Counted from the stretch's first letter, positions 10,761-21,960 are shown. The stretch is 64,000 bases of DNA from Erigeron canadensis (GCF_010389155.1 NC_057764.1:12710001-12774000); one strand, 5' to 3'. The notes: generated by a model from the sequence alone, not told the origin. Program-made: numbers and translations.

Positions 10761-11520
10761 TTATCCTCCTAAGATATCTATAGTTTCTTGCTTAACTTCT
10801 AATGAAGGGGCAACTGTTACATCAATTTTCCTATCCAATGCTTCCTCAATGAGAAATTGCTCATACCCATTTCCTTGCTCACAAAATCTATACAAGGTAA
10901 ATAGGTGCATTGTTGGTACCTGTTTCAGCTTAGCAGTTCTCTGAAAGACAAGTTGCCCTCTTGCATTTGCAAAATACATCCCATGCTCAGGCTCAGTTAT
11001 ATGTAATCCATACTTGGCATCTTGAATACTAGCAGGCAGAGACAGATTCAGATGACCAAGAAGTTTTTCTAGAGCTTCTGGTGCCAATTGCTCAAGTAGC
11101 TCTGAAGGGTTCAATTGTTTGATGAAATCTGTGTGATCACCTTCAGGACCACCAAGCTTGACATGCTTTGTTCTTCTTCTTTTCAAAGGCTCTTCAAACT
11201 CATTTTCTTCCATGTCATAGTATCTTGGTTTTGGGAGACTTGAGATATCTATTTTGTTTTTCACAATTATAGCCAGTTTCTTCTCAAGTGCTTCCAGGAC
11301 AGTCTCCTTATGAATGCTGGATTATTTTTAAATGATATCATGTAGCTCAATCCATTTAGTGTAACCTAGATCAAACAGCTTGTCAAGATCATAGGTTTCC
11401 CAAGTATTTTCATAGCCTTCTCTAGTAGATCTGATGCTTTGAATGGATTGATTCTTCCTTCTTTTTAATATAACCTGAAGGATGGTCTGTGGATATTTTC
11501 TGTAATTCAATCTTTCTTTT
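10761..11520 (-). pseudogene. 3'-ORF fragment of element B
   Basis: An open minus-strand frame, 11264-10761 (167 codons, ending in QETIDILGG), is preceded by a broken stretch to 11520 (WETYDLDKLFDLGYTKWIEL visible), with stops near 11320. Visible features are a basic run PLKRRRTKHVKLG, a helix-rich leucine segment (LLEQLAPEALEKLLGHLNL) and a central ITEPEHGMYFANARGQLVF. I recognise no enzyme motif. By position it is the extra ORF between pol and the 3' LTR. Its function is unknown, and it is not obviously the same protein as the one in element A. Confidence 0.5.
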
Positions 11521-11710
11521 CCATTTGATGCAACTTGAACAACACTTGCTTCCATAAGATATAACAATTACAAAGTATGAAGCGTAATCTGGGTTGCGAG
11601 CTGTGTCAGCTTAGGCTGATCCAGATTACTATACAAGAACCAAAAGATTTATAAGTGTTTACACATAGATTTGTCATCATTAAATTTACAACATTCATTG
11701 GGACTCAACA
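11521..11710 (-). repeat. Right LTR remnant of element B
   Basis: The 190 bases match 10359-10548 closely and end in CTCAACA before the TGTAC target duplication. The remaining roughly 850 bases of this LTR are deleted. Confidence 0.75.
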
Positions 11711-11715
11711 TGTAC

Positions 11716-12113
11716 AGTTTTTAAGGGATAGGTTGGTAAGTTGGTCTTCAAAGAAACAGAATTGTGTATCTATATCTACTGCAGAAGCTGAATATGTTGC
11801 TGCAGCTAACTGTTGTTCGCAAGTTCTTTGGATGAAGATACACTTAACTGACTATGGATTTCAGTTTGAGAGAATCCCTATGTACTGTGACTCCAAGAGT
11901 GCCATTGCTATATCCTGCAATCTAGTACAGCATACTAAAACCAAGCATATAGATGTTCGGTACCATTTTAAAGATCATGTTGAGAAAGGTAACATCGAAC
12001 TCTATTTTGTTCCTACTGACTACCAGTTGGCTGACCTTTTCACTAAACCACTGGATGAACAAAGGTTCAATTTTCTTAAAACCAAACTTGGCAAGCTTGA
12101 TTTACAAACTTAA
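11716..12113 (+). pseudogene. Outer element RNase H, C-terminal part
   Basis: It encodes DRLVSWSSKKQNCVSISTAE, AEYVAAANCCSQVLWMK, MYCDSKSAIAISCN, KTKHIDVRYHFKDHV and YQLADLFTKPLDEQRF, ending at a TAA at 12111-12113. The catalytic Glu (TAEAEY) and Asp (YCDSKSA) of copia RNase H are present. This part has no internal stop, but the polyprotein as a whole is broken. Confidence 0.85.
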
Positions 12114-12188
12114 ATGCTTTCATGCTATGTATTCTATGTTCATTTTTTGTTTCAAACATTGATGTGTTTTACTTGTTATTACATGCAA

Positions 12189-12280
12189 TGTTTGAGGGGG
12201 AGAAAAGAGGTAGAATGCATGATTTTAGGGGGAGTTTGTAAATTAATTTTTCACTTATATGCTTAATTCGAGGGGGAGTT
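12189..12280 (+). promoter_or_regulatory. Three polypurine tracts of the Sirevirus
   Basis: GAGGGGGAG-type tracts occur at about 12193-12202, 12225-12234 and 12269-12279, within 90 bases directly after pol. Multiple polypurine tracts between pol and the 3' LTR are a described Sirevirus hallmark; a single tract primes plus-strand synthesis in most retrotransposons. Confidence 0.65.
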
Positions 12281-13718
12281 CAATTTTACTTTCATTTGTG
12301 TGTTTTTGTTCTAAAATTTGAAAATCAAATACAAAATTAGAAAAGATAAAAAGACAAAAAGATTTTTTTTTTTATGTTTTTCATTTATTTTATATTTTAT
12401 ATTTTATTTTTTTTATCTGTTTTTGTTAAAAAGCCCTAAATTTTTGTTGATTGTTAAATGCCCAAAAAGGATGAGCCCAAATTGTTTACACATGCCCAAA
12501 TTGTTGCTTAGCCCACGAAGGTTTGCAAGCCCATCAGGCAATCTGGGTAGACATGCGGGTCATACCCAGACCCGTGACCCGAGTTTGAATGTTAAAAGGA
12601 AAAAAGAATGGGCGGGGCTCATTAAATGTTTTCAAATTTTTCAAAACTTACTTATTTCCCTCATTCTCATCTGATCAACTTCACACAAACCTCTACATCA
12701 CTCTGTTGATTCGTTTGGGTTATAGCTTGAAAGGGTTGTGTTTTCTGAGTATTACTAAGTCCATTTCATCTTTCTTTCATCATCAAATCATCGAGTTTTA
12801 AAGGTAGAAATCCTTGATTCTTATTTGACTACAAACTGTTTGATTAAATGCATGTATGAACTGATCATGTTTGTTATGAATTCTGTGATGTTTTGATTTA
12901 TTGTTTGATAAACTTAGATGCACGTTTAGGTTGTATAAGTGTTATTTGTCAGTTTATACTATTTGCAGAGCATTTTGCTCGGTAAACAGTTAAAAATCTC
13001 TTCAAAATGACTTGAAACTAATTTTTACTTGAAATGATCCTATATCAATTGGCAACATTCTTGTTGTTTAATCAAAGGATTTTTCATATATATTTAAAGT
13101 GAAGTCCAATCTATTTGTTCTATATGCCGAGGTATTTGCTCGGCATATCATGGACTTCATAAAAATTCCTTCTGCCGAAGTTTATGCCCGGCAAATCTTA
13201 CAAGTTGCACAAAATTTGTTTCAACACCATTTTCCATACTTGTAATGTTTCTGGACAAATTTTTCATTTATACTATCTGTCGAGCAGTAAACTCGGCAAA
13301 CACCTCATTTTGTCAAATTTGCTTTATTGTAAAAAATTCTTGTCTATGTCTTGTTAAATGTACATGTGCTATATGTGAGTCCATTTATAGTTTTCATGAG
13401 TATTAGGGTAAGAAGCAAGGTATTCAATGCCTTTGTGTACTATCTTTGTTATCTTATCATTAAATACTTATATGATTCTACGAAATTGTAATGTTTTCTT
13501 ATATATATTAGGGTGAGAAACAAGGTATTGAACGCCTTTGTGTACTACCGTTGTTGTCTCATACTTAATATATGTACAAAACATTGTGTTTGTGAAAATA
13601 ATGTGTATTATTTGTAATAATGTGTATATTTCTATGTGTGATGTCTAAAGTTGTTTTTCTGGTCAAACTTTTGGTCAATTTGGTTTTATTTCATGTCCTT
13701 CTTAAAAATCATAAAAAT
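12281..13718 (+). other. Non-coding stretch of the Sirevirus between pol and 3' ORF
   Basis: I see no gene here. It is AT-rich and holds four small hairpins (12964-13298) and a direct repeat: a segment of about 45 bases starting TTAGGGT at 13403 recurs at 13507. One moderately GC-rich patch lies at 12470-12620. Confidence 0.5.
12964..13298 (+). repeat. Four spaced hairpins of the form GCCGAG-N7-CTCGGC
   Basis: Hairpins lie at 12964-12984, 13122-13148, 13173-13193 and 13278-13298. Each has arms related to TGCCGAG/CTCGGCA and a loop of exactly seven bases. The second is perfect over ten base pairs (arms 13122-13131 and 13139-13148); the others have one or two mismatches. Arm sequence and loop length are kept while the spacing varies. 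Confidence 0.7.
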
Positions 13719-16700
13719 ATGTCTATATTTGAAGAAGGTACCTCTTTGAAGATGCAAGCTAATCAAGCTTTGCACATCCCATTTGCTTCAAAATTCCCAA
13801 TCATTACTAAAATCCTTAATCACCATCCACTAAACATAGCTCTCACTAATGGAGCTATAGTTCCAGAGAAATATGTCTTAGATTTGTGGGAATCTATCAA
13901 GTACATAAAAGCTGACAAAAGAAAGAAGTCAAAAGACTACTTTCAATATACTCTGGAGTCGAAAGGAAAATTTTACTTATGCAAGTTTAATTTGGAACAA
14001 CTCAGAGCTATATTGGGATTCCCAGAATATGAAGAACTGCCTTCAGTAGAAGAAATGTTAACTGCAGTTCAAGCACTGGGATATGAAGGAGAATTGTCTT
14101 CATTGAGAGACTTTAAAAGGATGAATGTGGCTACATTGTGGCACACAATGTACAATGTACTGAACACTTGCTTAATGCCATCCCAGAAAGGAATTGATGC
14201 AATGACACGACATTCTCTGTCACTTTATTATGCTGTCACTCATAACGTACAATGTGATTATGCAAAGATAATCTGGGAGAAAATGGCTCAAGTGGTGAAA
14301 GGCAAAGATTGGCAAGAAAGAAAGTATATCCCGTACATTAGATTCTTCATTCTCATAATTGAAGATGTTCTGGATTCCACCGATATCATTCCCAAGTTAG
14401 AAGAATCATTCAAATGTGTCATTGCAATGTGTAAATCAAATCTAAGAGGCACAGGGAGTGGTATTGCTAAACCATTTCCCATTCCACCATTTTTACTAAA
14501 TCTTGTACCGGCTAACAGTCCCCATCTTAGGACATATAGAGAGTGGTTAGACACAGTTCTGGGGTCTGAAAGCCGACAGACTCCTACCCCAACTGTGCAT
14601 AGGTCGCCAAGTGAGGGTCCTAGGATAACTAAAAGAAAAAGAGGGATAGAGGAGAGGGGTCTGTTGAGCAACCAAGGAGGAAAGCTAAAAGAGTATCCTT
14701 TAAAACTCCTATCACACCAACTATCTCATCTTCTCAAACAATACCACCACCATCACAATCAACACAATCAATTCCTACAACACCTTCTACACAACTTCCT
14801 TCCATTTCTTCTCCGATTCAACCAATTCTATCTCCACCACAATTATCAACAATTCTTGAAACCACATCAAACATTCCGGCTCCCATTCCTGGGAGAAGAT
14901 TAAAAATGCAAGCTAGAAGGATTAAATCTAAATCTGGTTTGTTAAAACTTACAAAGAAGAAGCACAAGAAGAGACACTCTGCTTCATCTTCTAGCTTGTA
15001 GAGAGATGAGTCGGGTACACTTGATATTGATCAATCTTTTGGTACCTCGACAGATTTTGATGAAGAAGATATCACACAAACCATAGCTAGTGTGATATCT
15101 GATGTTGATTTCGGGGAACAAGGCACTGGAGATGAGGTTATGCCGAAGGTACAAGGAGGGACTGAGGGAGGAGTTGAAAATACCCGAGAGGTTGAGAGGT
15201 CCGGGCTAGGACAAGGGCAAAAAGAAAACGTTAGCCCTCCAATAGATGAAATCAATGAGTCTAGCCGGGATGAAAACCCTAGGGTAGAAGTTGAGAGCTC
15301 CCCACTCTTGCATGCACAAACATCTCCCAGCCATTCTAACTTCTCACAACAGGAGTTAATCTCAGATATGCACGGGGAACAACCACGTTCACCACACTCT
15401 CCTCATTTGGAGTATGAGAGTGTTGAAATAAGAGAGGACCAGCCCCACCTATCGCCTTCATTTCGTGCACAAGTGTCTAGTTCTCCTAGGGACACGGACC
15501 TGCAAACTCAGTTTAGTACTGATGTCGGAACAAGCGGAAAGGGACCCACTTTGTGTAACCCTCTAGGACTGCTTGAAAGTCCTGCCTTAGCTAACATCAT
15601 GCCAGCTTTAGCCGCAGGCAACAGTTCTCACACCGAGACTGAGAGACAGTATGAATGCCAAGGTGACACTGTTGTTTCTTATGATCAACCTGAGCCTATA
15701 TTAACGGGCATTCTCAGTGACCCCGGTGTTGTGAGTGGTGTTACCCAACAACAAGTCCCGGATAGTGATTTATCACAGTCTAGGACACACCTTGATTCTG
15801 GTTGTGAAACCATTGAATCTCAAACTGCTGGTGAGGGTTTACCCCAAGGATCTGCAGGAAATCCTGAAACAGCTTCTGCTGGTTTAGGTCACACCACCAG
15901 TGTGCCAACAACCTCCGGGTTGGTTCCACCATCTATACAAACACCAACACCACTTCAAACAACAACAACACCCTAACAAACTTCATCAACCTCCAAACAA
16001 CAAGACAAACATAATACATGTAAATATTTACTAAATATCTTGAAGGATGAAGGTGAAAGCATCACTATGATTGATAGCTGGTGTTAACTGCTCTGGAGTT
16101 GAGGGAAAGAGAAATAGGGCATGCAAGTCAAGTTGAAGCTTTGAAAGATCAAGTACTATCTCAGAAGGCTGAATATGATGCCAAACTTGCTGCTTTCGAG
16201 CTCAGGTTAATTGCTCTTAAATCTTGCCGACCGACCTCGGTTTCTACCAGACAGGATGATCCTGATTCCGATGATCACCCTGAGGGGGAGAACCAAGGAG
16301 ATGGTCAAGTTAATGTAGAGGCAAGAGTTGAAGAAACAATGGTTGATGTAGAGATGGGGAAAAGGACTGAAGTTGGAAATGAAGATGTAGTTGAGGATGA
16401 TCAAGCTGAGATAAATAGATTAGCCGAGTGTATGGCTAGATCTGATGAAATGTGGAAAGGACTTGGGTTGAATGTTAAGGAAATAAGAAAGAGGTTGGAA
16501 GAGGTGTTTGGGATGGGAGAGATAAAAGGAGAGGAGGAAGAAAATGAGTTTATTGATGAAGATGTAGTTGATGAGGTTTTAATAGAATTTGCTGAAGGAG
16601 AGGCTGACGCAGAAGCGATCAAAGACAATATACTATTGAATGTTCTGGAATTTGTTGAGACTCAAAAATCTACTAATGAATCAATGTTTGAAGAATTTGT

Positions 16701-17868
16701 TGATCTTGATTATTTTACCACTGGTACTTCATAAAGAAATGAAGCTGAAGAGTCTACAATTCCATCTGTGTCTACTCCGAAGCAATACTCTTTCAATGAT
16801 TTTGAAGGGTTTGATGAGCTAAGAAAAACCCCAGATGCTGTCTCTCAAGATTTCAAAAAGTCTACATTTATACAAGTGTTAAGAGAAGCTATCATTTCTG
16901 AAGAAGAACCACTTCCCGACTACTTCCCTACAGAACTAACCGAAGAACAATGGAACTTCGTGAATAGGGGGTACTTCCTCAGAGATTAAGCTAGAATGGT
17001 TGTGCTTGGGATTAAGCCAAAGCAAGCTGCAATCAAGTCAAGATTCTTGGAAGAAAAAGCATTTCCAATCTTCTGCGGAGCTACTAAGGTTGTCAAAGTG
17101 GGAAGACCGGAATTTGCTGCTATGTACAAGTTTAAGGATCCAAAACAAGTTGAAGAATACAGATCTCTCCTTAAACTTGCCGATAGCTACAATCCAAGTA
17201 TTCTTGAAGATCAGAGGAAGTACAGGATAGTGGTGCTAATCAGAGAGATCTTGATAAGAAAGACTCACATCTCGATACCTTGTTTTCATGTCAAAAGAGA
17301 GAATGGTTTGATCTATACATTCAATGAAGCTCATTTCAAACTTCTGCAGGTTGATGACTTGATTTTCCTCTACAACCACTATGTGAATGCTATTCAAAGA
17401 TATCATGAAGATCTTATTGCCTTTGATGCAGTAAAGAGATACATGTCTAGCATCATTCAACATGCATCATAGGAAGATTTTCAGATTGGGTTTGAGTTGG
17501 TTAAGAGGAAGATTAATGTCCCGTATCCAGATCAAAATCTTTACACAGAAGACATAGAAAGATTGAATATTGGTCATGTTCTCGAGAAACCAACACTTGG
17601 TGCAGTATTTCTTGACAGCAGGAAGAAGAAGATCTTTCTCAAAATGTGCGACCTTGCTTCTTACTCTGATGGAACCCTTGAATTCTGCAAGAATGTGCTA
17701 TTTTGCTTATCCAAAGATGAAGAGTCAGCTCAGAAAAAAGCTCTACTTGATAAAGCAATCAGCAAGATTGATAAGAGGCTTGGTTTCAGAGAGAGTATTA
17801 GAATGTTAAGGGAAGCAAAGAATGTTATGAAATCCAAGTACATTAAAAGGAGAAGAGGGGGATGCTAA
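13719..17868 (+). pseudogene. Sirevirus-type 3' ORF (env-like position), unknown function, decayed
   Basis: A protein of roughly 1300-1400 residues can be followed through frame changes. The N-terminal part (13719-14640) is well formed: HIPFASKFPIITKILNHHPL, LDLWESIKYIKADKRKKSKD, LEQLRAILGFPEYEELPSVE, TLWHTMYNVLNTCLM, SLSLYYAVTHNVQCDYAKII. Then come a Pro/Ser/Thr-rich part, a basic patch (KLTKKKHKKRHSA), an acidic Ser/Thr-rich part (15092-15976), a predicted coiled coil (16081-16220), an acidic region, and a C-terminal domain ending KYIKRRRGGC. The lesions are frameshifts near 14660 and 16080 and stops at 15000, 15976, 16734, 16989 and 17472. It lies between the Sirevirus pol and 3' LTR. I recognise no enzyme motif or clear membrane segment, so env-like describes position only. 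Confidence 0.65.
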
Positions 17869-18067
17869 ATCAAGTATGAATCTAGTAATGTTTTGGGACT
17901 ACACAACATTCCTCCTAGAAACTATGAAGCAAACACGGTGGTCCCCGAAGATAAACGTGAAGGTGATAACTGGTTCTGGCATCCACATGAGAAAAGACCA
18001 AGGAATCGAGCCTAAAGACTTTTGAATCTTGGATACATTTTTGACAAATCACTACTAAGGAGGAGAT

Positions 18068-18388
18068 TGTTAGAAATATAATTTCTAGTAGTTGATTTGT
18101 ATGTTTATAATACTTTGTACTTATTTGTATTTCTTATAAGTATGGAAGGGGGAATAGTGTAAATTGTATAGATAGTATATAAAGCCCCCTCCATAGCTTT
18201 GAATTGTAACTTTGATCACATTATATACTATCCAATCTTTCCACACACCTACTTTTCTCTCTCGGCATCTACACACACTAACACACACACAACCTCCATT
18301 AACACACACTAAAACATATAGTAAAGCTCAATTACATACATTACAGAATTTTCTACAAAAATTTCTCCAAGGGAAAAATAAATTAATA
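18068..18388 (+). repeat. 3' LTR of the Sirevirus (right end lost)
   Basis: It begins TGTTAGAAAT after a purine-rich stretch (18053-18067). A TATA box, TATATAAAG, lies at 18176-18184, followed by a pyrimidine- and CA-rich leader. It does not end in CA; at 18389 it abuts the polypurine tract of the minus-strand element C. No second copy is in the window, so the call rests on position, the TG start and the core promoter. Confidence 0.55.
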
Positions 18389-18390
18389 AA

Positions 18391-18402
18391 TTCCCCCTAA
18401 AA
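18391..18402 (-). promoter_or_regulatory. Polypurine tract of element C
   Basis: On the minus strand this reads TTTTAGGGGGAA, like the tract of element A, but here the following LTR is absent. Confidence 0.65.
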
Positions 18403-18584
18403 TTAAGACATTTTTAGGACAAAAATTCTGGTATGAGTCTTCCACCTAGAATGGTGATCCATAAATCTATCAGTGCAAAGATAGTACCACTAAGGCGTTC
18501 GATAGCTTTACTGGCATAGATTTATAAATCTGGAATCAAAGAACCCTGCAAGTGTCACAAGGGCGTTCATAACAAGGTTCCAGA

Positions 18585-19331
18585 TTAAGGGTTCAACATT
18601 CCCAACTCACTGAAAGGATATTGAAAAGTTTTCTCATTCAAAGGTTCTATAAATATGTCAGCGAGTTGTTTGTCAGTGGGGATAAAATGGATTTCAACAT
18701 TATTTTTCATAACATGATCACGAATGAAATGATACCTGACATCAATGTGTTTCGTCTTGGAGTGCATGACTAGATTGTTTGAGATAGCAATGGCACTAGT
18801 ATTATCACAAAATATAGGAGTCTTTGTATACTTAATACCATAATCAAGCAACTGGTTCTTCATCCAGAGTATCTGAGCACAACAACTGGCTGCAGACACA
18901 TATTCTGCTTCAGTAGTGGATAATGAGACAGAAGTTTGCTTCTTACTGGTCCAGCTTACCAGTTTGCCACCAAGGAAATGACATCCACCAGTAGTGGATT
19001 TCCTGTCTATCTTACAACCTGCATGATCTGAATCTGAATAACCCATTAGATCTAAGCCTGAGCCTTTGGGATACCAAAGACCCAAACTGGGAGCACCCTT
19101 AAGGTACTTCAGAATGAGCTTTACAGCCGCCAGATGAGATTCTTTTGGGTTAGACTGATATCTGGCACAAAGACATGTTGCAAACATTATATCTGGTCTA
19201 CTGGTTGTTAAATACATCAGTGAACCAATCATGCCTCTGTAGGCAGTGGTGTTCACTGGCTTCCCATCAGGGTCTGAATCTATTGTTAAAGGTGCAGAAA
19301 TTGGAGTTGCCTTAGATGGTGAAGAATTCAT
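18585..19331 (-). pseudogene. Element C RNase H
   Basis: A frame of 248 codons encodes MIGSLMYLTTSRPDIMF, LGLWYPKGSG, YSDSDHAGCKIDRKSTTGG, TEAEYVSAASCCAQILWMK, FCDNTSAIAISN, KTKHIDVRYHFIRDHV and KQLADIFIEPLNE. The catalytic Asp, Glu and Asp positions are present. It is separated from the RT frame by a stop and frameshift around 19332-19411. About 180 bases downstream, before the polypurine tract, hold nothing recognisable. Confidence 0.85.
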
Positions 19332-19411
19332 ATCAAATTTTATTAATATATCTCTAACATATTTTTCTTAATTAATAAAAATACCATCACTAGTTTGTTT
19401 AATCTGGAGTC

Positions 19412-20218
19412 CTAGAAAAATGTTAATTCACCCATCAAACTCATTTCAAATTTTGAAGACACATATTTCGAAAATTTCTTGCACAAAGATTCATCAATAG
19501 AGCCAAAAATAATATCATCAACATAAACTTGTACCAACAGAAGATTACCTCTTTCACGAAGAATAAATAAGGTATTGTCAATTGCACCTCTTTTGAAACC
19601 GTTTTTAGATAAGTGTTTAGTCAGAGTGTCATACCAGGCTCGAGGGGCTTGTCTGAGGCCATACAGTGCCTTGCCCAGACGATATACCCAATGTGGATGT
19701 TTTTCATCAATGAAGCCTGGTGGTTGCTTGACATAAACTTCTTCTTCCAATTCTCCATTCAAAAATGCACTCTTTACATCCATCTGGTAGACTTTGAACT
19801 TATGATGAGCAGCAAATACTAAGAACATTCTAATTGCTTCAAGTCTAGCCACTGGAGCAAATGATTCTTCAAAATCAAGATCTGTCTGAACGTATCCTTG
19901 TGCTACCAATCTGGCCTTATTTCTGACAACATGGCCATCTTCATCAACCTTATTTCTGAAGACCCATCTGGTTCCAATTGGTTCCTTTTTACCAACTGGA
20001 AAGGGAACCAGATTCCAAACTTTGTTTCTTCCAAACCGTTGAAGCTCTTCTTGCATAGCAATCACCCAGCTTGGGCCTTCCATTGCCTCGTCAATCTTCT
20101 TCGGTTCTATCAGTGATAAGAAGCTGACATATAAACATTGTTCACTGGAGGCACTTCTGGTCCGAACCCCTCTAGATGGATCACCAATGATTTGATCAAT
20201 TGGATGTTTTTGGTCCAT
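19412..20218 (-). pseudogene. Element C reverse transcriptase
   Basis: A frame of 268 codons encodes [96 protein letters not shown] and the YVDD box ([10 protein letters not shown]). It ends in LMGELTFF with a stop; the connection domain follows after a break. All conserved RT blocks are present, but the reading frame is broken on both sides. Confidence 0.88.
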
Positions 20219-20954
20219 TTAGTGTATTGACCAGGATTATTATTGACGACAATATTAGTGCAAGCATTCTGTTGATTTGTGACTGATGTTGCAACAGGTT
20301 CTAGATCATGCCAGACAACTTCAACATCTTCATCTAAGTCGGTCAGATCACGATGAGCATCATGAAATTCTTCATTTAAAGGTTATTCTTGAGTTATAGG
20401 CTCAAAATCAACAGGAACTGATACTGAAGGTGTGGTACGTACATCAGATCCAATAACAAGTTCGGAGGGTAGTTTGAAACTTATTTAAGGATAAAATGGA
20501 GTATCACTGGGAGGTTTTTCAATTTGCACTGGTTCCAAGTCAGGATGACTGGAAAAATCTTCAGATGAATCTTTATTGTAGTTGATAGGATTTGATTCAC
20601 CAAAGATAATTGGATTTTCTGGGGGAGAATTAAGGGTTGGCCTTTTATTGATCACATTGTTTGATTCATCAAATGTGACATGGATTGATTCCTGGACTCT
20701 TTCCAGTCTTTTGTTATAAACTCTGAAAACTTTGCGAATGGCTGAATATCCTAAGAAGTATCCCTCATCAGCTTTGGCATCAAATTTGCCTAACTGACTG
20801 GAGTCGTTAAGGATGTAAACTGGACATCCAAAAACGTGAAAATAACAAATATTTGGTTTTTTCTATTTCGTAATACTTCATAGGGTGTCTTCTTGTATCT
20901 CTTCACATACACAGATCGATTATGGGTGTGGCATGCAGTGTCAATTGCCTCAGC
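20219..20954 (-). pseudogene. Element C, decayed linker between integrase and RT
   Basis: No frame is kept. Short stretches resemble the integrase C-terminus of copia elements (for example a decayed version of the VFGCxxY and GYxxxSKAYRVYN blocks near 20690-20850). Several stops occur. It carries no other gene. Confidence 0.55.
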
Positions 20955-21535
20955 CTAGAAACTGGTAGGAAGACCAGATTCAGCAAGCATACTTCTGGCA
21001 ACTTCTATCAGCGTTCTGTTCTTTGTTTCTACAACTCCATTCTGTTCTGGAGTTCTTGCTGATGAGAAGTTCTGAGAGATGTCAGTGTCAGTACAAAATT
21101 TCTCCAGAGTTGCATTCTGGAATTCTGTTCCATTATCGCTTCTTAACTGACACACTTTTCGCTTATACTTGAGTTCAATTTGCTTGATGAGACTGATGAT
21201 TTCAGCAGCAGCTTCATTTTTAGACCTGAGAAATACTACCCACCTATATCTGGAGTATTCATCGACAATCACAAGGGTATATTTCTTTGAAGCACGAGTC
21301 TGAACGTTCACTGGACCAAAGAGATCCATATGAAGCACATGAAGAGGTTCAGATATGCTGGAATTCTGCTTGGTCTTGAAACTGGCACATTTCTGCTTTC
21401 CCATCTCACATCCTGGACATGGCTTTTCCTTTTTGAAGGAAACTGAGGTATCCCATCTGCTAGTTGTTTTCTGGACCACTTGTTAATATTTTTGAAATTT
21501 AAATGGGATAACCTTTTGTGCCACAACCAGTTTGT
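20955..21535 (-). pseudogene. Element C integrase core
   Basis: A frame of 174 codons at 21479-20955 carries the integrase core: HMDLFGP (first Asp), VDEYSRYRWVVFL, QLRSDNGTEFQNA (second Asp) and EQNGVVETKNRTL (Glu), so the DDE triad is intact here. The preceding pre-integrase part (LWHKRLSHLNF, 21526 downwards) sits in another frame, with a frameshift near 21450. The C-terminal part is lost at the stop at 20955. Confidence 0.85.
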
Positions 21536-21550
21536 GTCTTCATCAGCTTT

Positions 21551-21960
21551 TCAATAGAAGCATTGCTCTGAGGGAGATGCTTCCAGATCCATCACATACA
21601 CATTCCCTCTTCTAGGAGCAATCAATACTACCTTCCAATCCTTATTAAATACGATGCCCTGAGAGATGTTAAACAACACCTGGTAGCTATCATCACACAG
21701 TTGGCTCACACTTATAAGGTTATATTTCAAACCATTTACATAAGCCACCCGTCTGAATTTGACTTGACCATTATTCAGGACACCATATCCCTCGGTCTTT
21801 CCACAACCATCATTTCCAAAAGTAATGGAGGGTCCGTCAGACACCACGAACTCCTCCAGCAAGGTCTTACATCCGGTCATTGTCCTGCCAGCAGCACTGT
21901 CAAGATACCAAATATATTTCTTTTGATCGCCCTACACACCCACCAGATTGATTAGTTAGC
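21551..21960 (-). pseudogene. Element C protease region
   Basis: The frame encodes MTGCKTLLEEFV, ITFGNDGCGKTEGYG, YVNGLKYNLISVSQLCDDSY and GNVYVMDLEA, the typical copia protease to pre-integrase stretch. The active-site DS(A)AGR sequence lies just upstream of the open part (21880-21905). Stops separate it from gag and integrase. Confidence 0.75.

Larger units (their letters stand above)
9509..11710 (-). mobile_element. Nested deletion derivative, copia-type element B
   Basis: It is inserted in the RNase H of the outer element, with the target-site duplication TGTAC at 9504-9508 and 11711-11715. The left LTR is complete (9509-10548). The right LTR is only 190 bp (11521-11710) and matches 10359-10548. 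A polypurine tract at 10549-10562 (minus strand) shows that it reads right to left. On the minus strand the element begins TGTTGAGTCCC and ends GGGATTTTATA, so the last dinucleotide is TA rather than CA. The interior (about 0.97 kb) carries only a 3'-ORF fragment; R-U5 of the 5' LTR, PBS, gag and pol are gone. Confidence 0.75.
1..18388 (+). mobile_element. Decayed Sirevirus-like Ty1/copia retrotransposon (left end outside window)
   Basis: This is the outer element of the left third of the window. In order it shows a Gag C-terminal region, a protease/integrase/RT/RNase H polyprotein, repeated polypurine tracts, a non-coding stretch with hairpins, a long 3' ORF in the position of a Sirevirus env-like gene, and a 3' LTR starting at 18068. 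The long Gag C-terminus, the multiple polypurine tracts and the extra 3' ORF are known Sirevirus traits. The order PR-INT-RT-RH identifies Ty1/copia. Nonsense codons and frameshifts occur throughout, and two other retroelements interrupt it (4675-9130 and 9509-11710). The 5' LTR, PBS and Gag N-terminus lie outside the window. The right limit is where a minus-strand copia element abuts at 18389. Confidence 0.8.
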
